This document shows positions 50,944 to 59,342 of a stretch of DNA of 64,000 nt, in pieces. The notes under the pieces were generated by a model. The model was not told the origin of the DNA, made no database searches, and saw nothing but the letters and a program-made list of their open reading frames with translations. The DNA is from RGIG7213 sp045544195 (GTDB lineage Bacteria > Bacillota > Clostridia > Oscillospirales > CAG-272), in assembly GCA_045544195.1 (NCBI GenBank), contig JAZPYO010000031.1, forward strand, positions 42,199 through 106,198. The letters are read 5' to 3'. The position numbers and the translations under genes are program-made. The number at the start of each line of letters is the position of its first letter. Positions within the stretch are counted from its first letter, which is position 1.

Positions 50944-51966
50944 ATGAAGAAAAGGATTATTTGTTTGCTCTTATCTTTGATATGTGCTTTCTCGCTTGTA
51001 TGCTGTCAAAGGGCTGAAAGCTCGTCATCCGATCTGAGCGTTTACGAAAATGAGGATTATCACTTTAAATTGACGTATCCTTCCGCATTTTCATTAAAGG
51101 AAACTGTGGAATTTGAAGAAAACAGTGATGAATGCGACTTTATTTTCAAGGACGGTAATGACAGGCAAATAACCGTTCTGTGCCGCTTTAATCCATATAA
51201 AAACCTTTACACATACGTAAAGGAAAGCAAATTAAATATAAAGAATATCACATCGCTTACAAGTGCATCGTTCATATACGATATGAAAAACGAGGAAAAG
51301 CCGTTTTATCAGATAATAGCCGCAACGAAGCGAATGGTGGTAACGGTAGATTTCAGATTTGATAAGCAGGACCCGTCAGCTAATCAGATATGCGAAAAGC
51401 TGTCATTCGTTTTTACCGAATACGCTAACGTACCGCGTGAAAACCGCTTCTTGAGCGACGATGTTTCGATAAACGCATCGCACCTTTCCGTAAATATCCC
51501 CGCAAATGCAGAATACACCCTGTATCCCGAGCCTGCAAAAATGCCCGACGATATACAGAACGAGGAAGAATTTGATGCAAATAAAGACTGCACCGATTTA
51601 GACATATACTCAAATTATTATGCATCAAGCTACCGTATGACAGACAGATCTCTTTCTCCGTATGCTTCAAGTGGGCTTACATCTCAGGGTGCAAACTCGG
51701 TGGATGCTGGATACGTTCGCACACTTTCAGACGAAAGAATTGACAACATTACATTTTCACAGGGTAAGGTGCTTGACGGACCGTTCGGTGCGTATATTTA
51801 CGCTCCCTTTACCTGCGAATACAACAAAAAAGCATCATATGGGGCTTATATTGCAGGATTTTTCGGCGATCTTTACTACGAATACGCATATTCGTGCAAC
51901 AACGATGCCCCCGACGGTGAATGCGAACAGTTCAAATCTTTGCTTGCTTCATTGGAAATAGACTGA
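50944..51966 (+). CDS. Surface lipoprotein, unknown function
   Basis: A 340-residue protein with signal and lipobox (FSLVCC, Cys about 20-21). The segment YENEDYHFKLTYPSAFSLKE (about 33-52) resembles the PsbP-like/YFKLxYP motif seen in many exported Firmicutes proteins, followed by beta-rich sequence; the second half repeats a similar pattern (SINASHLSVNIPANAEYTLYP). No enzyme motif was found. It follows polA on the same strand with AAAAAGGAG before the ATG. Confidence 0.8.
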   Translation: MKKRIICLLLSLICAFSLVCCQRAESSSSDLSVYENEDYHFKLTYPSAFSLKETVEFEENSDECDFIFKDGNDRQITVLCRFNPYKNLYTYVKESKLNIKNITSLTSASFIYDMKNEEKPFYQIIAATKRMVVTVDFRFDKQDPSANQICEKLSFVFTEYANVPRENRFLSDDVSINASHLSVNIPANAEYTLYPEPAKMPDDIQNEEEFDANKDCTDLDIYSNYYASSYRMTDRSLSPYASSGLTSQGANSVDAGYVRTLSDERIDNITFSQGKVLDGPFGAYIYAPFTCEYNKKASYGAYIAGFFGDLYYEYAYSCNNDAPDGECEQFKSLLASLEID

Positions 51967-52004
51967 TCACGGCCATACAGCTTAACAAGAAAGGAAAATC
52001 AATA

Positions 52005-53009
52005 ATGATAAAAAGGATCATTTCGCTTTTCGCCGCATTTATTATGCTTTGCCCCGTGGCAATATACGCAGATGAATCAGATGACGGGATAATTGACTGT
52101 GATCTGCCTAAAATAAACGATTCATCAATAACTATCGACGGAAAAAACGACGAAAAGCAATGGGAAAGCGCCGCAAAGGTAGAGCTAAGACAGGATAATA
52201 CAGGTATGTGGGCAGGAATGATAAGCATTGAGCATCATTTGCCTGTTGATGCATATTTTATGTGGAGCGAAAGCGGGATATATGTATACGCTGACATTAC
52301 GGACAACGATCCTGTTTATGACGGTCAGCACGATTGCTTCGAGGTAGCCTTTAACCCGGGAGGGATCATTCCCAAGGAAGATGACCTGCAAGGTATGTTC
52401 TTTATGTTCTGGCCGATAGATGACGGTGTTGCAGTTTGCACAAGACATAATATGAGCGAAGATACAAAGGGAGGCATTGAGGCTGAAAACGTCATAGCAC
52501 GTTGGACGGAAACGGAAAAGGGCTGGACGATCGAAGGCATTATTCCCTGGGATTACATATGCGATCCTGAGCGTCAAGTATACGTAAGAAAGCGTAAAAC
52601 CGCTCCTCTGCTCAGAGGCTTTGAAATTGAAGAAGGGGCATTTCTTATGGCTACCGTATGCCGCCTTAACGGAGATGAGGAAACACAGTACTGTGCAGTA
52701 TACAGAACATGCACGGATAATTACGCAGAAAATTTTTACACAGATTCATACAACGTACGCTTCAATCTGGCAGCTGCAATAGATCCGCCGGAGGAAAGCT
52801 CAACAGGCGGCGTTGAATCATTTGCACCTGTTACCTCTGTTGATCACAGCACCGATACAGATATTGTATCGACAGACGCGGCCGAAAAGGACGGTGCTGA
52901 GGTCAATTATACTGTTTTTGCTGTCATCGGCATCATATGTATTTGTATAATAGTTTTCTCCGTCGGATTTCTGATAGCATTTCTTATCCGCAAGAAAAAA
53001 GTAAAATAA
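52005..53009 (+). CDS. Membrane-anchored protein with a CBM9/DOMON-like carbohydrate-binding domain
   Basis: A 334-residue protein: cleavable-type signal (about 1-20, IYADES), a beta-sandwich domain (about 28-265) with ITIDGKNDEKQWESA, FMWSESGIYVYADITDNDPVYDGQHDCFEVAFNPGG (split over strands) and WTIEGIIPWDYI, then a Ser/Thr linker and a C-terminal transmembrane helix with a basic tail (RKKKVK). The domain resembles family 9 carbohydrate-binding modules. GAAAGGAAA decides the ATG at 52005. Probable role: polysaccharide sensing or binding at the surface. Confidence 0.8.
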   Translation: MIKRIISLFAAFIMLCPVAIYADESDDGIIDCDLPKINDSSITIDGKNDEKQWESAAKVELRQDNTGMWAGMISIEHHLPVDAYFMWSESGIYVYADITDNDPVYDGQHDCFEVAFNPGGIIPKEDDLQGMFFMFWPIDDGVAVCTRHNMSEDTKGGIEAENVIARWTETEKGWTIEGIIPWDYICDPERQVYVRKRKTAPLLRGFEIEEGAFLMATVCRLNGDEETQYCAVYRTCTDNYAENFYTDSYNVRFNLAAAIDPPEESSTGGVESFAPVTSVDHSTDTDIVSTDAAEKDGAEVNYTVFAVIGIICICIIVFSVGFLIAFLIRKKKVK

Positions 53010-53066
53010 GCTGGATGAAGCTATATTGATACGAATAAAAACCGAATGTGCTTTCACATTCAATAT

Positions 53067-53114
53067 ACTTGATATTTAAGCAATAAAGCTATTATTCGAG
53101 CTTGAATATCAAGT
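53067..53114. repeat. Large inverted repeat in the intergenic region
   Basis: Arms ACTTGATATTTAAGC (53067-53081) and GCTTGAATATCAAGT (53100-53114) pair over 15 positions, one of them G-U, around an 18-nt loop. It has no T tract. It may be an RNA stabiliser or the remnant of a small repeat element. Confidence 0.5.
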
Positions 53115-53150
53115 CAATGAAGTTCTCATATCAACAGAAAATAAAAAATC

Positions 53151-53196
53151 AGAGCAAGAATAAAAGGATAAAGCCTTCTATTCTTGCTCTTTCTGT
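53151..53196. terminator. Bidirectional terminator
   Basis: Arms AGAGCAAGAATA (53151-53162) and TATTCTTGCTCT (53179-53190) with an inner AAGG/CCTT pair, followed by TTCTGTTT on the + side and a mixed A/T run on the other. It separates the converging CBM9-like and lipoprotein genes. Confidence 0.75.
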
Positions 53197-53231
53197 TTAC
53201 ATTTGCAGATTTTGATACACAGATATGACGC

Positions 53232-53900
53232 TTACCACTGTACAGTATTGCTGATATTTACAGAATGTATATACGGAGCACGGCCATCATCACGCTTGCG
53301 GAATATGATCGAATAATCGTTATCAAACGATGTGCCGTTTCTTGAAAAACGTACCGTCGCTCTGTAAGTATTGTCTGTTTCTTCGATGTGTATCATCTGA
53401 ACGGCTGTATAATCAAACGACAGTCTGCCTGTCAGTATATAAGCATTTATCTTATCAAGATAAGTGAACTGTGCTGTATCCTTATGCTTGATATGTATAT
53501 CGCCGCCGAAAAACTCGTACACCGTATTTGAAAGATCCTCTGCCGGTATCAGCGTATTTATCGTAAGCTCCGGGTATTTTTCGGCAAGCAGATCGAACAT
53601 CTTCCCATTTGCCGAATACTTTTCAAAATACGTTCCCGCCAGATATTCAAGCACTATATCAACATATTCTGCAGAAACGTCCTGCCAGGTATCAAAGCAT
53701 ACTGTCTGCACCGGACAGAATGTCAGAACGGTGCATATTTTCTTTAATGTCTCAGATATATCGCTATCGGGGCTATGTGTATTTAACGCGCTTTCCATGG
53801 CATAATCGGAGTTATCAATACCGAGAATATCAGAACATGAGCACATCATCACGCAAAGCAAGACGGAAAGCGCGATAGGTAAAAATCTTTTATTCTTCAT
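53232..53900 (-). CDS. Small surface lipoprotein, unknown function
   Basis: A 222-residue protein with signal and lipobox MMCSCSD (Cys about 21-23), followed by a mostly helical first half (ISETLKKICTVLTFCP, EYVDIVLEYLAG) and a beta-rich second half with ATVRFSRNGTSFDNDYSIIFRK. It looks like a small NTF2-like or transfer-type lipoprotein domain, but no family is certain. Its start overlaps the end of the Ppx/GppA gene by 11 nt, so the two are coupled. Confidence 0.75.
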   Translation of the reverse strand: MKNKRFLPIALSVLLCVMMCSCSDILGIDNSDYAMESALNTHSPDSDISETLKKICTVLTFCPVQTVCFDTWQDVSAEYVDIVLEYLAGTYFEKYSANGKMFDLLAEKYPELTINTLIPAEDLSNTVYEFFGGDIHIKHKDTAQFTYLDKINAYILTGRLSFDYTAVQMIHIEETDNTYRATVRFSRNGTSFDNDYSIIFRKRDDGRAPYIHSVNISNTVQW

Positions 53901-54768
53901 CTTTCAGCTTCATTTTAAGGTATCCGTCACGGACACCCTTTTTACACAGTACTATTTTTTTGCAGTTGAAATATTTCGCCGCTGCATTAAAAATGGCAAA
54001 GCCTGTCATAAAGCTGTCCGCCCTTTTCGGTATAAGGCTATACAAACGCTTTTCGGTTTCCTCGGCATCAAATGACATTTTTTCATAAGCCACAAGAGAT
54101 TCATCAACGCCGATCTCCTCTTTTCCATTGAAAACAGCTGAAAACATCGCCCTTGCCGTGCCGCCGATAATGTATATCGCATCGTGCTTTTTGATCTGAA
54201 CATTATCAAAAAATGACCGTGCGTATTCTTCTATTTTTGATGTCTGCTCACGGTCGGGTACAACAGAGCAATTCAATGTTTCCCTCACCTTCAAAGCGCC
54301 GAGAGGCAGACTGCACATAAACGCAGAGGTTTTGTTTTCAAAATCAACAAGCTCAAGACTTCCGCCGCCCATATCAGCCATAATACCGCTGTCCTCATCT
54401 GAAATACAGTCACAAAGAGCGAAAAAGCTGCACTGTGCCTCCTGCGTACCGCTGATAATATCAATATCAACGCCAAGCTGTGCTCTTATATCCTCACACA
54501 CCCTGTCTGCATTTGATATTCCCCTCAGGCTCTGCGTTGCGAATACCAGCGTTTTATCGCAGCCGGCCTGCTTTGCATCAACAGTAAACTTTAAAAGTAT
54601 CTTTTTTAAGACAGAATATCCTTCATCATTCAGAAATCCGTCCATAGTATATTTTGCAAGCGCTCCTCTTATACTTTCAGCGGAAATGTTTGTAATATCA
54701 CTGCCGTTTACCTGAAAAATATCCAGCTTTATTGTATTTGATCCTATATCTATTACACCGATCTTCAT
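53890..54768 (-). CDS. Ppx/GppA-family phosphatase
   Basis: A 292-residue member of the ASKHA sugar-kinase/Hsp70/actin superfamily. It starts MKIGVIDIGSNTIKLDIFQ, with FATQSLRGISNAD, ISGTQEAQCSF, the second phosphate loop MADMGGGSLELVDF and YIIGGTARAMF. Members hydrolyse polyphosphate or pppGpp. At about 290 residues it has only the core domain, like the short exopolyphosphatases. GGTGATAAAT precedes the ATG at 54768. Which substrate is used cannot be told. Confidence 0.9.
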   Translation of the reverse strand: MKIGVIDIGSNTIKLDIFQVNGSDITNISAESIRGALAKYTMDGFLNDEGYSVLKKILLKFTVDAKQAGCDKTLVFATQSLRGISNADRVCEDIRAQLGVDIDIISGTQEAQCSFFALCDCISDEDSGIMADMGGGSLELVDFENKTSAFMCSLPLGALKVRETLNCSVVPDREQTSKIEEYARSFFDNVQIKKHDAIYIIGGTARAMFSAVFNGKEEIGVDESLVAYEKMSFDAEETEKRLYSLIPKRADSFMTGFAIFNAAAKYFNCKKIVLCKKGVRDGYLKMKLKDEE

Positions 54769-54830
54769 ATTTATCACCGTTGTATCTAAACATATCCGTT
54801 CTTTTTTTTGCCGTTTTTGCATACAGTTTA

Positions 54831-54851
54831 TTGTATACCTATTTTGTATAC
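54831..54851. repeat. Direct repeat TTGTATAC upstream of sigK
   Basis: TTGTATAC occurs at 54831-54838 and 54844-54851, 13 bp apart, each containing the palindrome GTATAC. It lies 45-65 nt before the sigK start and could be an operator. A CATACAGT resembling sigma-E/K -10 elements lies just upstream, but no matching -35 was found. Confidence 0.35.
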
Positions 54852-54895
54852 ACACAAGCAACGGTGTGTTAAAATTGTGTTAATCGGAGGTAGAC

Positions 54896-55594
54896 GTGTT
54901 TGAAGGAATACTGAATCTGTTTCACAACTTTATTTTCCTTTTTTTAAAGGTATCGGACAATGAAACGTATCCGCCGCCGCTGAGTGCAAAGGAGGAAAAA
55001 GAATGCTTTATCAGAATGAAAAACGGCGATATGATCGCGCGCGAAAGGCTGATACGCCACAATATGCGGCTTGTTGCGCATATTGTGAAAAAGTATTATA
55101 CGCTTTCAAAAAATCAGGACGATCTTATATCAATAGGAACGATCGGGCTGATAAAAGCGATAGACAATTTTGACCCGAATAACGGAGCAAGATTTGCAAC
55201 ATATGCGGGAAAATGCCTGCAAAACGAAATACTTATGCATTTCAGAAGCAGGAAAAAGCTGCAAAATGAGGTGTCTGTAAACGATATATTGGATACAGAC
55301 AAGGACGGCAATCCATTAACGTATATTGACATAATCAGCGTTCCTGACACTGTCGCCGATGACATCGACAAAAAAATGAAAACCGAAAAGGTATATTACG
55401 CAATAAAAAACGTTCTGAGCAAAAGAGAGCGTCAGGTGATAGTTATGCGGTACGGTCTTAACGGGAAAGCGCCGATGCCGCAAAGATGCGTTGCCCAGAT
55501 GCTCGGTATATCCCGTTCGTACGTTTCCAGAATAGAAAAGGCTTCTTTGGAAAAGATCAAAAAAACATTGAACAACAGCGGATTTTATTCATAA
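54896..55594 (+). CDS. sigK: RNA polymerase sporulation sigma factor sigma-K, uninterrupted
   Basis: A 232-residue sigma-70 factor for late mother-cell genes. Visible are the pro-sequence-like hydrophobic N-terminus (ILNLFHNFIFLFLKVS), region 2 (RERLIRHNMRLVAHIVKKYY, DDLISIGTIGLIKAIDNF, FATYAGKCLQNEILMHFR) and region 4 (LSKRERQVIVMRYGL, VAQMLGISRSYVSRIEKASLEKI). It is contiguous, with no skin-type element. GGAGGT lies four bases before the GTG start. sigE is the main alternative, but the N-terminus and the KNQDDLISIG block fit sigma-K. Confidence 0.9.
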   Translation: MFEGILNLFHNFIFLFLKVSDNETYPPPLSAKEEKECFIRMKNGDMIARERLIRHNMRLVAHIVKKYYTLSKNQDDLISIGTIGLIKAIDNFDPNNGARFATYAGKCLQNEILMHFRSRKKLQNEVSVNDILDTDKDGNPLTYIDIISVPDTVADDIDKKMKTEKVYYAIKNVLSKRERQVIVMRYGLNGKAPMPQRCVAQMLGISRSYVSRIEKASLEKIKKTLNNSGFYS

Positions 55595-55645
55595 TCCATC
55601 ACGCAAAAAAATATAAATATAAAAACGAGAAAGGTAAGAATACAA

Positions 55646-57172
55646 ATGGAGCACCGCAACGAAGATATGATATGTAAAAAAATATTCACCTCGGACAACT
55701 GTACGGATATATCGTTTGAGTATATCCTGCCCGACTATTTTCCCGATATACGAAAAAGCTTACACATTTTCCCCTCAGTACGCCTTACGGAAGCGTATAT
55801 AAGCAACGACCGTGTGAATTATTCAATGACGGTCACATTCGGATTTATGTACAGAGCCGAGGACAAAACCCTGCAATGTGCAGAATGCAAATATGAATGC
55901 TCCGATCACATCAGCATCAAAAATCAAAATGCTGTTGCTTCAGATGTGATACCGACATTGCAAAACATAAATCTGCGTGTTGTAAATCCCAGAAAAATTG
56001 TATTCAAAGCGCGAATATGTGCAGATATTTGCGTATGGGGACAGGAAAGCTTTGCGCCTGAAATAAACGGCAATATTCTTTCCGAAAGCGAAAAGCAGAT
56101 ACTTAACGTACCTGTACAAAGCACAGACGTTACAGTTATTGAGGATTCAGCCGTCAGCGTATCACAGGATATAACTATACCGTCCGAATACCCCGAAGCT
56201 GAAAGGATAATAACTATCTATGCTTTACCGCAGATAACACAGACATCTGCAGAAGACGGCAGTATATCGTTTGGCGCAAATATAACAGGAATCGTCGTAT
56301 ATAGCACCGTAGATTCAGAAAGCGGCGAATCCGGTATTTCATTTTTGCCGATAAGCATACCGATCACGCGCACGGTAGTACAGGAGGACATCAGCTCTGA
56401 CTGTGTGTGCAATTCGCGTATGAGCGTATACGGGATAACGGGAAACATATCGGAAAATGCCGAGGGCGAAAAACGAGTGCTTGAAATTGATCTTTTATAC
56501 GATCTGCGTATTTTATGTATGTGTAATCAGCAAGCTGAAGCAATAGCGGATATGTACAGCACATCACACGAAAGCAGTACAGTATCAAAGAATATATCAA
56601 CAGAAACAGCAAAGGGCGCTTACCGAAGCAGCTTTACCGTAAGCGGCGATCTTACACAGGAGGATTCCGAGCAGTTAAACGGCGATATTATATGTGCTTT
56701 TGCAAAGGAAAGCGACATTTCCTTTTATGAAAGCGGAAAAAAGCTGACTGTTCAAGGAACATTGGACATATGCTGTATTTGCCAGCAAGGTGATGAGATC
56801 GACAGCAAAGCATTCAAGCTGCCGTTCAGAGGTGAGGCGGATATTCCCGATATTGAAATGCGCACTGTCTATCCTGATGTATCAGCGGGCTGTGTGAACG
56901 TAAGCTATGACGGCGAAAAATACTATTTTACGTGTGAAATATACGTAAATGCTTTAGTTACCGAAAACTGCTCTTACACTGTTCTGGACAGCATAAGCGT
57001 TGCTGAAAACGCATCGCAAAGAGTAAATTCGCCGTTCACCCTGTATTACCCTTCAAGCAACGAAGGAGCGTGGCAGATAGCAAAAAAATACGGAATATCT
57101 CCCGAGGAGCTGAAAAAAGCAAATCCGTCGTTTGAAGCAAAGCGTGTGATAGTTATACCAAAAAAAGCATAA
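55646..57172 (+). CDS. DUF3794 repeat protein with C-terminal LysM domain
   Basis: A 508-residue protein without signal peptide. Three or so repeats of the DUF3794/SPOCS type (with recurrent V-x-x-G and D-I-C-x-C strands) fill residues 1-450, and a LysM domain closes the protein (YYPSSNEGAWQIAKKYGISPEELKKANPS region, then VIVIPKKA). Several proteins of spore-coat assembly, such as SpoVID/SafA relatives, share this architecture. It follows sigK by 51 nt on the same strand, in accord with a mother-cell coat role. Confidence 0.85.
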   Translation: MEHRNEDMICKKIFTSDNCTDISFEYILPDYFPDIRKSLHIFPSVRLTEAYISNDRVNYSMTVTFGFMYRAEDKTLQCAECKYECSDHISIKNQNAVASDVIPTLQNINLRVVNPRKIVFKARICADICVWGQESFAPEINGNILSESEKQILNVPVQSTDVTVIEDSAVSVSQDITIPSEYPEAERIITIYALPQITQTSAEDGSISFGANITGIVVYSTVDSESGESGISFLPISIPITRTVVQEDISSDCVCNSRMSVYGITGNISENAEGEKRVLEIDLLYDLRILCMCNQQAEAIADMYSTSHESSTVSKNISTETAKGAYRSSFTVSGDLTQEDSEQLNGDIICAFAKESDISFYESGKKLTVQGTLDICCICQQGDEIDSKAFKLPFRGEADIPDIEMRTVYPDVSAGCVNVSYDGEKYYFTCEIYVNALVTENCSYTVLDSISVAENASQRVNSPFTLYYPSSNEGAWQIAKKYGISPEELKKANPSFEAKRVIVIPKKA

Positions 57173-57177
57173 CATAA

Positions 57178-57205
57178 AGCCCCGATTTTTATCGGGGCTT
57201 TAACA
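57178..57205 (+). terminator. Terminator after the DUF3794-LysM gene
   Basis: A 9-bp perfect stem (AGCCCCGAT 57178-57186 with 57191-57199), T4 loop and a short TTTAAC tail. Confidence 0.75.
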
Positions 57206-57242
57206 CTCCGTGCAAAAGGAGTTATTTTAATAAAAAAAGCGG

Positions 57243-57271
57243 TTGAAATATTAAAATCTTTGTGATATAAT
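57243..57271 (+). promoter_or_regulatory. Promoter of the glucosaminidase gene
   Basis: TTGAAA (57243-57248), 17 bp, TATAAT (57266-57271), with TG in the extended -10 position; nearly the same as the polA promoter. Confidence 0.8.
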
Positions 57272-57322
57272 AGGTATAATATAAAAATATTAGTCAACCT
57301 AAGGGTTGGGAACGGAGAATTT

Positions 57323-59293
57323 ATGAAGCTGTTGAAAAGGCTTTCCTTGATCGCTTTATGTCTTTGTATGCTCACAGGCACATTCGGTATGCCTGTTTCG
57401 GTAATGGCAGATGAAGCAGCTGATGAAGCGTACAAGCAATCGCTCAGGGACAAGGGATTTACCGAGGATTACATAGAGCCACTGCTCGCTCTTCACAAAA
57501 AATACGATCAGTGGGAATTTGAGCCCTTGCTCATCACTGAAATAAGCCGTCAGCAAGGTAAGGAAACCGAATACACATGGGATTACGTTATTCACATGGA
57601 ATATGCTGACAGCATAAAGCGCAACCTTTGCGCACGCTCCGCATCACAAACGCTGTACAGAGATTTTTCACATACAGTCCTTTATGATTCAGGCTGGTAC
57701 AAGGCATCACGCGCCGCTGTTGAATACGAAATGGACACACGTAATTTCCTTGGAGAAAAGAGCATTTTCCGCTATCTTGATCTTCGCTGGTCAGACGGAA
57801 TATCACTTGAGGCCGTTCAGGCGGCTTTAAGCGGTACGTTTATGGAAAACGCAAAGCTGGACGGCGAATACAGCAATACAACATATGCAGAATTCTTCTA
57901 TAAGGCAGGAAAAGAAGTCGGTGTAAACCCTGTTTTCCTTGCTTCAAGAATACGTCAGGAGCAGGGCACGGGAAAATCAGCACTCATTTCCGGCTATTGC
58001 GGAGACAAAATGTGGTATTATTACGACAACGGAAGCGGTAAGTATTCCAAAACAGACGAAAACGGAAATCTTATAAATGCCCCCACGTCAGGATACACAC
58101 AGGCGGGTCTGCAAAAATATAACGGCTACTACAACTATTTCAACATGGGCTCAGCAGGCACCGGTTATTTTGAAATATACATGGGCGGTATGAACGAGGC
58201 TATTCAGGGCACGCCCGAAATGGCAAGCAAGTGGGGCGGAAGTCCTTCATGGAATACAAGGTGGAAAGCGCTTTACGGCGGTACGATGAAGGTAAAGGCA
58301 AAATACATCGACGTATACCAGAACATTCCTTACCTGCAGAAATTCAATGTTGATGCCCGCTCATCAAAGAATTTCTGGGGTCAGTATATGCAGAACGTTA
58401 CCGCTGCAACAAGCGAGGGTAACACCATGTACAGAGCATACTCGGAAAACAATTTCCTTGATACAAAGATAAACTTTGTTATACCGATATATGAGGGTAT
58501 GCCAAAGGAAAAATGCAAAACGCCTGACGGTACGGAATTTGTTGAATCCGATCTTCTTAAAGCTTCCAACATAGACTCATATTTCACATACGATCTTATG
58601 AACATATCACGTGATGACGGTCTTGTAAGAGAATACGCAGATATGGGTATCAAATGGCGTACAGTTGTATGCAAGCCCGCCGATGCTATTGCGCTCGGCA
58701 GGATAAACCTTTCAAAGTACGATCAGATATTTATTGATTATTCTACCGACGGTGATTTCAAGGCAACATCAAACGGTAAACCCACTTATCTCGGTATAAC
58801 CACAGACCCGAACGGCGATTATACAGACAAGAACGCCTATACAGTTGACTACTGCAACTTAAAAAGCGGCAACGGGGACGATCTTTACCGCAGAGTCGCA
58901 AAGCTCAATGTGAAGAGCGACGACATAGGCGACGTTTACCTTGCGGTAACGTCACCGAGCGGCGAGAATATATACATTCATAACATTGTTTTTGTAACAA
59001 AAACAGGACACACGGGAACCGTTGAAGATCCGAATGCGCCCGAAACAAATGCTCCGACAACCGATGCGCCCGCAACAAACGATCCGATAGCTGATCCTTC
59101 AGCCACCGGGCAGGAGACTGCAGCCGACGCTGAAAGCGACGTGCAGGTAAACGCAGGCGTTGACACATCTTCAGACGACAACAAGAAGGACGGCGGAAAT
59201 ATGACGGTATGGTGGATAGTCATTGCCGTTGTTATAATCGTTGCAGTAGGCGGAAATATCGCATTGTTCGCAGTACTTAAAAAGAAAAAATAA
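57323..59293 (+). CDS. Anchored N-acetylglucosaminidase-like autolysin
   Basis: A 656-residue surface protein: signal peptide (about 1-30, SVMADE), a helical region with YIEPLLALHKKYDQWEFEPL, then a GH73-type glucosaminidase domain (about 130-340) with MDTRNFLGEKSIF, the catalytic-Glu region GVNPVFLASRIRQEQGTGKSA and YNYFNMGSAGTG; a C-terminal beta domain (about 400-570), a Pro/Thr/Ala linker (APETNAPTTDAPATNDP) and a transmembrane helix with basic tail (KKKK). It probably cleaves peptidoglycan glycan strands. Its own promoter and a strong following terminator make it monocistronic. Confidence 0.88.
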   Translation: MKLLKRLSLIALCLCMLTGTFGMPVSVMADEAADEAYKQSLRDKGFTEDYIEPLLALHKKYDQWEFEPLLITEISRQQGKETEYTWDYVIHMEYADSIKRNLCARSASQTLYRDFSHTVLYDSGWYKASRAAVEYEMDTRNFLGEKSIFRYLDLRWSDGISLEAVQAALSGTFMENAKLDGEYSNTTYAEFFYKAGKEVGVNPVFLASRIRQEQGTGKSALISGYCGDKMWYYYDNGSGKYSKTDENGNLINAPTSGYTQAGLQKYNGYYNYFNMGSAGTGYFEIYMGGMNEAIQGTPEMASKWGGSPSWNTRWKALYGGTMKVKAKYIDVYQNIPYLQKFNVDARSSKNFWGQYMQNVTAATSEGNTMYRAYSENNFLDTKINFVIPIYEGMPKEKCKTPDGTEFVESDLLKASNIDSYFTYDLMNISRDDGLVREYADMGIKWRTVVCKPADAIALGRINLSKYDQIFIDYSTDGDFKATSNGKPTYLGITTDPNGDYTDKNAYTVDYCNLKSGNGDDLYRRVAKLNVKSDDIGDVYLAVTSPSGENIYIHNIVFVTKTGHTGTVEDPNAPETNAPTTDAPATNDPIADPSATGQETAADAESDVQVNAGVDTSSDDNKKDGGNMTVWWIVIAVVIIVAVGGNIALFAVLKKKK

Positions 59294-59305
59294 GAGCTTA
59301 TATGC

Positions 59306-59342
59306 ATATACCGAAGCGTGAATACATCACGCTTCGGTATAT
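59306..59342. terminator. Long-stem terminator between glucosaminidase and recombinase
   Basis: A 16-bp perfect stem (ATATACCGAAGCGTGA 59306-59321 with 59327-59342). No long T tract follows on either strand, but the position between convergent genes fits termination. The recombinase stop lies against its right arm. Confidence 0.65.

Noticed and set aside
54896..55594. skin-type interruption of sigK
   Set aside because: The reading frame is continuous through regions 2 to 4.
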